The notes beneath the pieces are model-generated. The model saw only the letters and a program-made list of their open reading frames with translations. It searched no databases and had not been told where the DNA came from. This document shows, piece after piece, positions 11,835-16,029 of a stretch of 16,029 bases of DNA. This stretch comes from Treponema sp. (GTDB lineage: Bacteria; Spirochaetota; Spirochaetia; Treponematales; Treponemataceae). The position numbers were made by a program, and so were the translations under genes. Within the stretch, counting starts at the first letter, position 1; the number at the start of each line of letters is the position of its first letter. The DNA lies in assembly GCA_016296655.1 (NCBI GenBank), contig JAEDIW010000052.1:1-16029 (forward strand), written 5' to 3'.

Positions 11835-14142
11835 TACTAACCTCTTTTTTACTTTTTCCTGATGTTCTGCTTATATAAACATTCACAAAAATAATCAGAA
11901 CGCCGCATAAAATAAAACAAACGCTTTTTGCAACCAGACCGGTGTCTTCCAGTAAAAACCTCAGGAAGAACACAAACGAAAGCCATGCTGAATAAATATT
12001 TGTCAAAATAAGTGATTTTTTTCTGACGGCAAGAACGATTTCTACGACACAATAACTTAAAAAAGCCAGATTCCAGCTAAGATTGTATGCAAAAACAGCC
12101 GCTCTGTATTCACCGAAAACAGGAAGCAGACACAAAATCATAAGAGCCAGAATTGAATAGTTAAATTCAATTCTCTTTCTTATAGTCAAAATCAGCATAC
12201 TCAGCGCAAAAACTGCAATCAAAACAAGATTTAAGAGTTTAAGCACATCAATCATTTTGTAAGCATGTACATAGTCTGATTCCAGAACGTGGTAGTACTT
12301 TGACACAAATACTAAAATTGAAAAAACAAGACAGACAACAGTTTCGATTATAGGACCGCCATATTTCTTAATGTCAAAATAAGCAAGGAAATACAAGCCT
12401 GCCCCAATCAGAAAAACAATGCTTCCGCAATTATGAAGCATTCCGGAATAAGCTGAATCCGCTTTTGTAAAGTTAAAATCAAGAAGCATAAGCACAAGAG
12501 GCACAATCATAGACTTTTCTTTTTTCAAGATTAAAAGCCCCAGCGCAGCAACGCATACAACAAGGTTAAAAATCAGATAAACCGAAATATTCAGGGCAAA
12601 AGTTTCATATACCAAAATGAAAACAGAACTTAAAGGCAGCAGCAAAGAAACCAGGTTTTTAGTTTCTTTTAATGATTTCCAGCAATAAAAAGCAGGAACA
12701 AGCGTTACAGCACCAAAGAAAATATACGCATAAACAAGTACGAATCTGTAACTTAAATAACAATTCATTGAAGGGAATACACCATTATTAAACCTGTAAA
12801 TTATAATCAGTACAGTGGAAAGGACGGTGAACAGCACATTTTTAACCGGCTGGGAGATTTTAGCCGAACCCACCAGGCCGAAAGCTGCAGTATTAACAAA
12901 AATTAACAGAGGTAAAAGCCCAAAAGTTGTATGAGGAATACCTGTAAAACACTGCATCGAAAGGGCAAAAAGAATAAAAAATCCTGCCCTGCTCTTTTTA
13001 AATCCGAAAATTAAAGCCAGCACCACAAAGACAGTTCCAAAGAAATATGGAGCAAACTCTATGAGGAATATTCCTTCTCCAGAAATAAAACACTTAACTG
13101 CAAAAAAAGCCGTAAAAACCAGCGGAATAATGTGCAGAAGAGAAATCAGCCTGTCCTTTCTGAATGACTTAACAAATCCGGCTACAGCACCTGCAAAAAG
13201 AACAACAGCAAGAGCTATGTCACCGATTGTTCCTGCCATATCATATTTACGGGCAAACCTGAAAAAAGAAAGGCCTGTTTCATACCAGAAATGTCTGTGA
13301 CAAAGCATTACAGAAAGAATCCCAAGCCCTGTAAGCGCCAGGATTTTAAGCACTTTATCCTTTTTAATCACTGCCAGACTTAAAACAACCGAAGTCAGAC
13401 TGAAATAGCAGACAATCCAGAAACCAGGAATTGATTTTTCAAGAACATTTCCCAGCAAAATTGCAAGATAAACAGCAGCACCCCCATTTCCAAAAGGCAG
13501 TTTCATGGCAAACGGAAGCAGCGCCAGAAACAGCGGATAAAACAGCACCGCAGAATTCCAGTCCATATACTGAGCTGAACACACATACAGAAAAGTAAAA
13601 AATGCTCCAAGACCAAAAGCGCCATAAGAATTCATTGCATAAGTTATTAAAACAGCGCTCAAAGCCCACACAAAAAAGAACCCCGTGGTGTTTCCTGGCA
13701 GCCTGTAAATCTGTGAAATAAAAGCCACCGCAGACCCAAAAAGCAGAGTCCAGAGAACAGAGCAGAATTCCTTAAACCAGAAATTTTTTATTTTGTTTTT
13801 GCAGATAATCCACAAGCCGGCAGGAACAAAAGCAATAATGAAAGCAGCAGCAGTTTTGGCTTCTCTCGAAATTCCATGCCAGTTGTAAGCAATAATCGAA
13901 ACAATGCCCCCAAAAATAAAAAATGCTGCTATGGCAGAAAGAATCAGAGGGACTTTTTTAAGTGCAGCAGCCTTCTTCTCCGCAAGCTTAGCATCCTTCT
14001 GCTTTACCAGATTTTCTTCTTCTTTAATTTTTTCGTTATAGTAATTTTTTATTGATTCCGCATTTTCTTCAGAAATCACATTTCTGGATGTCAGTTCCTG
14101 AAGCTCACTAAAAAGCTGGGCAACAAACCATCTGTTCACCAT
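11824..14142 (-). CDS. Large DUF2157-type polytopic membrane protein
   Basis: This protein has 772 residues. Residues 1-64 are a cytoplasmic, highly charged helical region (ELTSRNVISEENAESIKNYY, then a Lys/Glu-rich coiled segment), matching the DUF2157 N-terminus. The rest is a near-continuous series of hydrophobic helices, roughly twenty by eye, beginning VPLILSAIAAFFIFGGIVSI with the typical following AYNWHGIS motif. It is about twice the length of most DUF2157 proteins, so the C-terminal half may correspond to the separate DUF4401-like membrane protein that often accompanies DUF2157 and GDYXXLXY genes. No transporter, enzyme or pore motif was recognised. An AAGGAAAG-type ribosome site precedes the ATG. 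Function is unknown; it heads the three-gene operon. Confidence 0.85.
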   Translation of the reverse strand: MVNRWFVAQLFSELQELTSRNVISEENAESIKNYYNEKIKEEENLVKQKDAKLAEKKAAALKKVPLILSAIAAFFIFGGIVSIIAYNWHGISREAKTAAAFIIAFVPAGLWIICKNKIKNFWFKEFCSVLWTLLFGSAVAFISQIYRLPGNTTGFFFVWALSAVLITYAMNSYGAFGLGAFFTFLYVCSAQYMDWNSAVLFYPLFLALLPFAMKLPFGNGGAAVYLAILLGNVLEKSIPGFWIVCYFSLTSVVLSLAVIKKDKVLKILALTGLGILSVMLCHRHFWYETGLSFFRFARKYDMAGTIGDIALAVVLFAGAVAGFVKSFRKDRLISLLHIIPLVFTAFFAVKCFISGEGIFLIEFAPYFFGTVFVVLALIFGFKKSRAGFFILFALSMQCFTGIPHTTFGLLPLLIFVNTAAFGLVGSAKISQPVKNVLFTVLSTVLIIIYRFNNGVFPSMNCYLSYRFVLVYAYIFFGAVTLVPAFYCWKSLKETKNLVSLLLPLSSVFILVYETFALNISVYLIFNLVVCVAALGLLILKKEKSMIVPLVLMLLDFNFTKADSAYSGMLHNCGSIVFLIGAGLYFLAYFDIKKYGGPIIETVVCLVFSILVFVSKYYHVLESDYVHAYKMIDVLKLLNLVLIAVFALSMLILTIRKRIEFNYSILALMILCLLPVFGEYRAAVFAYNLSWNLAFLSYCVVEIVLAVRKKSLILTNIYSAWLSFVFFLRFLLEDTGLVAKSVCFILCGVLIIFVNVYISRTSGKSKKEVSNEN

Positions 14143-14157
14143 AATCTTTCCTTTTTT

Positions 14158-14495
14158 TTATTTTAACATATATGTCATAAAATTAAAAATCTTAGAAATA
14201 ATCATGTTCTTTTTCAGGAGGTCTCGGCTTACGCCGCCGGCAGTTCCACCCTTCGCTAACGCAGTCGGGTTATCCAGCCCTCCGCACGGCTCAAAGTTTA
14301 CATTCTTTCCAATCTGGAAGAGTTCTTCTACTCCGTCGGCTTTAATTGCTTCATTATTTTTTGTGCTTCCTTCGCCTTGCACTTCATACGCCGTCACATC
14401 AGAGACCGATTATGTGGAAGCACAGCCGAAAAGCACAAACAGAACCGCTCCGCTCACAAGCAAAGCGAACGCCGACAAAAGTTTTTCATATTCAT
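14158..14495 (-). pseudogene. Broken lipoprotein gene
   Basis: The minus strand carries AGGAGA (14501-14506) and ATG at 14495, beginning MNMK. One base later the neighbouring frame continues KLLSAFALLVSGAVLFVLFG followed by Cys, a clear lipoprotein signal peptide with lipobox LFGC. A single A missing from the A run after the second Met (14482-14486 on the + strand) explains the shift. Shortly after the lipobox a TAA stops the frame, after which it stays open for 79 codons (SDVTAYEVQGEGSTKNNEAI onward) to a stop at 14158. So two lesions are present: a one-base indel and a nonsense codon. The tail (CGGLDNPTALAKGGTAGGVS) is GC-rich and unlike the body, perhaps fused repeat sequence. Its ribosome site overlaps the stop codon of the FliG-like gene, indicating one operon. 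Confidence 0.6.
14162..14179. promoter_or_regulatory. Palindromic site upstream of the membrane operon
   Basis: ACATATATGT (14166-14175) is a perfect palindrome, and one flanking base on each side extends it imperfectly. It sits about 25 bases upstream of the DUF2157 start, within the AT-rich stretch where a promoter is expected, so it could be an operator. TAAAAT on the minus strand nearby is a weak -10 candidate. Confidence 0.22.
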
Positions 14496-14504
14496 AATTT
14501 TCTC

Positions 14505-15224
14505 CTAGAATTTGTCCGCGTAGGTCAATTTTGGAATTTCAACCTCGCCCGATTTTTCCAATTCATGCACGGCTTCAAGAATTTTCCGTTGAGCCGCGTA
14601 AGTATCCAACAAACTAACTTCGCCACGGAATTCCATGTCCTCTTTCAGCATTTGTGCTGCTCGCTTTGACATATTGAAAAAGAATTTGTTTTGGGATTCC
14701 ACACTTGCCGATTTCAAGGCATCAATCAGGTCTATCGTGTCGATTTTTGTCAGCACTTTCTGAATCGCACGGTCGGAAAGGCGCGGAATGTCGCCAAAGG
14801 CAAAATCCCTGTACGACGCCGGTGGAAACGAAACAAACGCGAGTGAAATTTCAAGGCGAACAGAATCTTTGTCCAAGACAGGCATAGGATTTTCCACATC
14901 CCAGTTCCAGTCGTGCAAAAAAGCGTTCGTCGTTGTGCAAAAATCTATTTTCTCCTCGCTTTCCGAATCCAGCAAATCGCTCATAACTTTCGCCGTGACC
15001 GAATGTTTTTCTGCAAAAAGTTCAGATTCCGCACCCGCAAAGACGACAAGCGGCTCGGATTTTTCCCCGTCGCTTTTGGAACGAAGAAGTTTGGCACGTT
15101 CGCATAGATTTTTTCAGTCTGCTCCATCGCAAGCCGAAGTTCATTTTGTTTTTGGGCGAAGAAAATTGTCGATGCTGTCGATTTTCTCAACTTGCTTGTC
15201 GGTCAGAGAGATGATTTTTTCCAT
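14505..15224 (-). pseudogene. FliG C-terminal-domain protein, interrupted by two frameshifts
   Basis: ATG 15224, preceded by AAGGGGG, begins MEKIISLTDKQVEKIDSIDN. The frame shifts near 15162-15165 (an A4 run on the + strand) into FFAQKQNELRLAMEQTEKIY, then near 15101 (a G missing on the minus strand, GCGGAA to GCGAA) into ERAKLLRSKSDGEKSEPLVV, which runs open to the TAG at 14505. The result would be about 238 residues. The last 100 match the FliG C-terminal torque domain: LSDRAIQKVLTKIDTIDLI, ALKSAS, NMSKRAAQMLKEDMEF, ending in a helix with AAQRKILEAVHELEKSGEV. FliG proper has about 340 residues plus N and middle domains, absent here, and its conserved DD pair reads SD. A flagellar role is doubtful. 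The 159-residue frame from 14984 alone may still be translated. Confidence 0.72.
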
Positions 15225-15309
15225 AATTACCCCCTTGCGAGCCTTTCCGCCTCGCTTGCATAAGATGATAGCAGACGAGCCTTGCATGGAGTGAGGGTGT
15301 GAGGATTTT

Positions 15310-15352
15310 CTCAATTTAGACTTTCCGCAAAACGAGGAAAGGCTGATTTGAG
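15310..15352. repeat. Imperfect 17-bp inverted repeat downstream of the HNH gene
   Basis: 15310-15326 (ending AGACTTTCC) pairs with 15336-15352 (starting GGAAAGGCT) around loop GCAAAACGA, with two mismatches and one G-U pair. Neither strand shows a following T tract. It may end the HNH transcript or be a structured leader for the FliG-like gene. Confidence 0.45.
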
Positions 15353-15385
15353 ATTGAGGGAGTTGCTTATTTTTAGGAAAATGAA

Positions 15386-15934
15386 TTATACGCAATCAGA
15401 TTTTTCTTTATCGTTATAAGTCTCGCAAGAAAAAACATGAACATAAGAATGTTCTTCTGGAGTCAGCAAAATCAAATTCTCTGGACGACAATCATAGCCG
15501 TTGTTATCAATATGATGGACATGATATTTATCATTTTCTTCTTTTCCTAAAAATGCCATCGCGACCATTTTATAAACATAAAAATGATGCTCAACATCAT
15601 ATTCTTTATTTCTATCCAAGACTAAATAACCAGTCCGTTCCTTTCCATATCGTATTTCATCATATTGTTTTATAAGATGACCGTTCCAACGAATTCTTCC
15701 TTTATTACTTACTGCATATTTTGACCAGCCTTTTTGCGTTAAAGTTCGCCACTCTTCTCCAGTAAGCAAATCTTCATCACTATTGTATATCGGTTCAAAA
15801 GTCTCCTTTGCCTTTTTTTCTTTTGAATTTTTCTGGGTGAATTCTCCAGCCTTTTCTGCCAATTCTCTTATCGTATAAGTTTTGCCATTATACCCTTTTA
15901 CAATTTCATTCATTGCTTCTTCTGTGTATTCCAT
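15386..15934 (-). CDS. NUMOD4-HNH homing-type endonuclease
   Basis: This 182-residue protein has a charged N-terminus (1-50), then a NUMOD4 DNA-binding motif from about E60 (EEWRTL, W70-SKYAVSNKGRIR), and an HNH nuclease domain at about 138-166: VHHIDNNGYDCRPENLILLT followed by EEHSYVH. Catalytic histidines H140/H141, D143, N153 and H162 are present, so it should be active, nicking or cutting DNA. Such genes are usual in phages and mobile introns. Here it is free-standing, with no intron or interrupted host gene visible next to it, though the window ends about 95 nt upstream. The start ATG 15934 is preceded by GAGAGA about 10 nt away. Confidence 0.88.
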   Translation of the reverse strand: MEYTEEAMNEIVKGYNGKTYTIRELAEKAGEFTQKNSKEKKAKETFEPIYNSDEDLLTGEEWRTLTQKGWSKYAVSNKGRIRWNGHLIKQYDEIRYGKERTGYLVLDRNKEYDVEHHFYVYKMVAMAFLGKEENDKYHVHHIDNNGYDCRPENLILLTPEEHSYVHVFSCETYNDKEKSDCV

Positions 15935-15957
15935 TTTTCAAAATCTCTCTTTCATTT

Positions 15958-15966
15958 ATTCTATCA
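15958..15966 (-). promoter_or_regulatory. Extended -10 of the HNH endonuclease gene
   Basis: On the minus strand TGATAGAAT (15966 to 15958) is an extended -10 (TGn-TAGAAT, one mismatch to TATAAT). A start near 15951 would give a leader of about 17 nt. No convincing -35 is seen. Confidence 0.38.
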
Positions 15967-16029
15967 CAATTTTCTCGTTTTAAAAGAGCTCCATTATTGA
16001 AAGTTCCAGACTGTGTTCGGTGAATTGCA

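Noticed and set aside
14204..14669. Two + strand open frames of about 100 residues
   Set aside because: They lie opposite the lipoprotein and FliG-like genes and look like antisense shadows.
14788..15294. 168-residue + strand open frame
   Set aside because: It is the complement of the FliG-like gene, has Ser/Arg-rich composition, no ribosome site and no family features.

Overview
The window reads as an AT-rich bacterial chromosome segment, most likely from a host-associated spirochaete of the genus Treponema. This is inferred from two BspA/TpLRR-type leucine-rich-repeat proteins, attC-like elements of the kind seen in the Treponema denticola chromosomal integron, a stand-alone FliG C-terminal-domain gene, and a general low-GC coding style. 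No rRNA or tRNA gene is visible, so species-level placement is not possible.

Region 1 (1-1965, all +) looks like the distal end of an integron gene-cassette array. Three related elements start at 1, 1028 and 1863. They share a TAACAC / TTCAAAT core and, in the first copy, an almost textbook attC stem with unpaired C and A bases. They bracket two cassettes: an LRR protein, and a VapBC-type toxin-antitoxin pair with overlapping reading frames. The array is closed by a strong Rho-independent terminator.

Region 2 (1977-6218, +) has its own promoter and holds a tandem-AAA ATPase, a translationally coupled unknown protein with a TTG start, and an LRR protein fused to a WYL-regulator-type winged helix. 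That last gene appears to be transcribed leaderless from a perfect extended -10. The unit ends at a 16-bp terminator stem.

Region 3 (6220-10342, +) holds a sigma-70-family factor lacking region 3.1, a MoxR-type AAA ATPase and a DUF2201/VWA-like MIDAS protein. Decayed fragments lie between these genes: an antisense flavodoxin-family C-terminus and two small frameshifted genes. Regions 2 and 3 together (two AAA proteins, a VWA protein, a sensor-like LRR-DNA-binding protein and a sigma factor) are the best candidate in the window for an undescribed functional system. It resembles MoxR-VWA chaperone or conflict systems, but this is a guilt-by-association inference.

Region 4 (10343-14142) begins with a degraded, gene-poor stretch and then a minus-strand membrane operon: a DUF2157-type polytopic protein (772 aa), a GDYXXLXY-type protein and a small unknown protein. 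Region 5 (14158-16029, minus) has visibly higher GC in its first part. It contains a broken lipoprotein gene and a frameshifted FliG-C-like gene in one transcriptional unit, followed by a free-standing NUMOD4/HNH endonuclease. Many of the broken genes differ from an open frame by a single base in a homopolymer, so real decay and residual sequencing error must be separated before any is called a true pseudogene.
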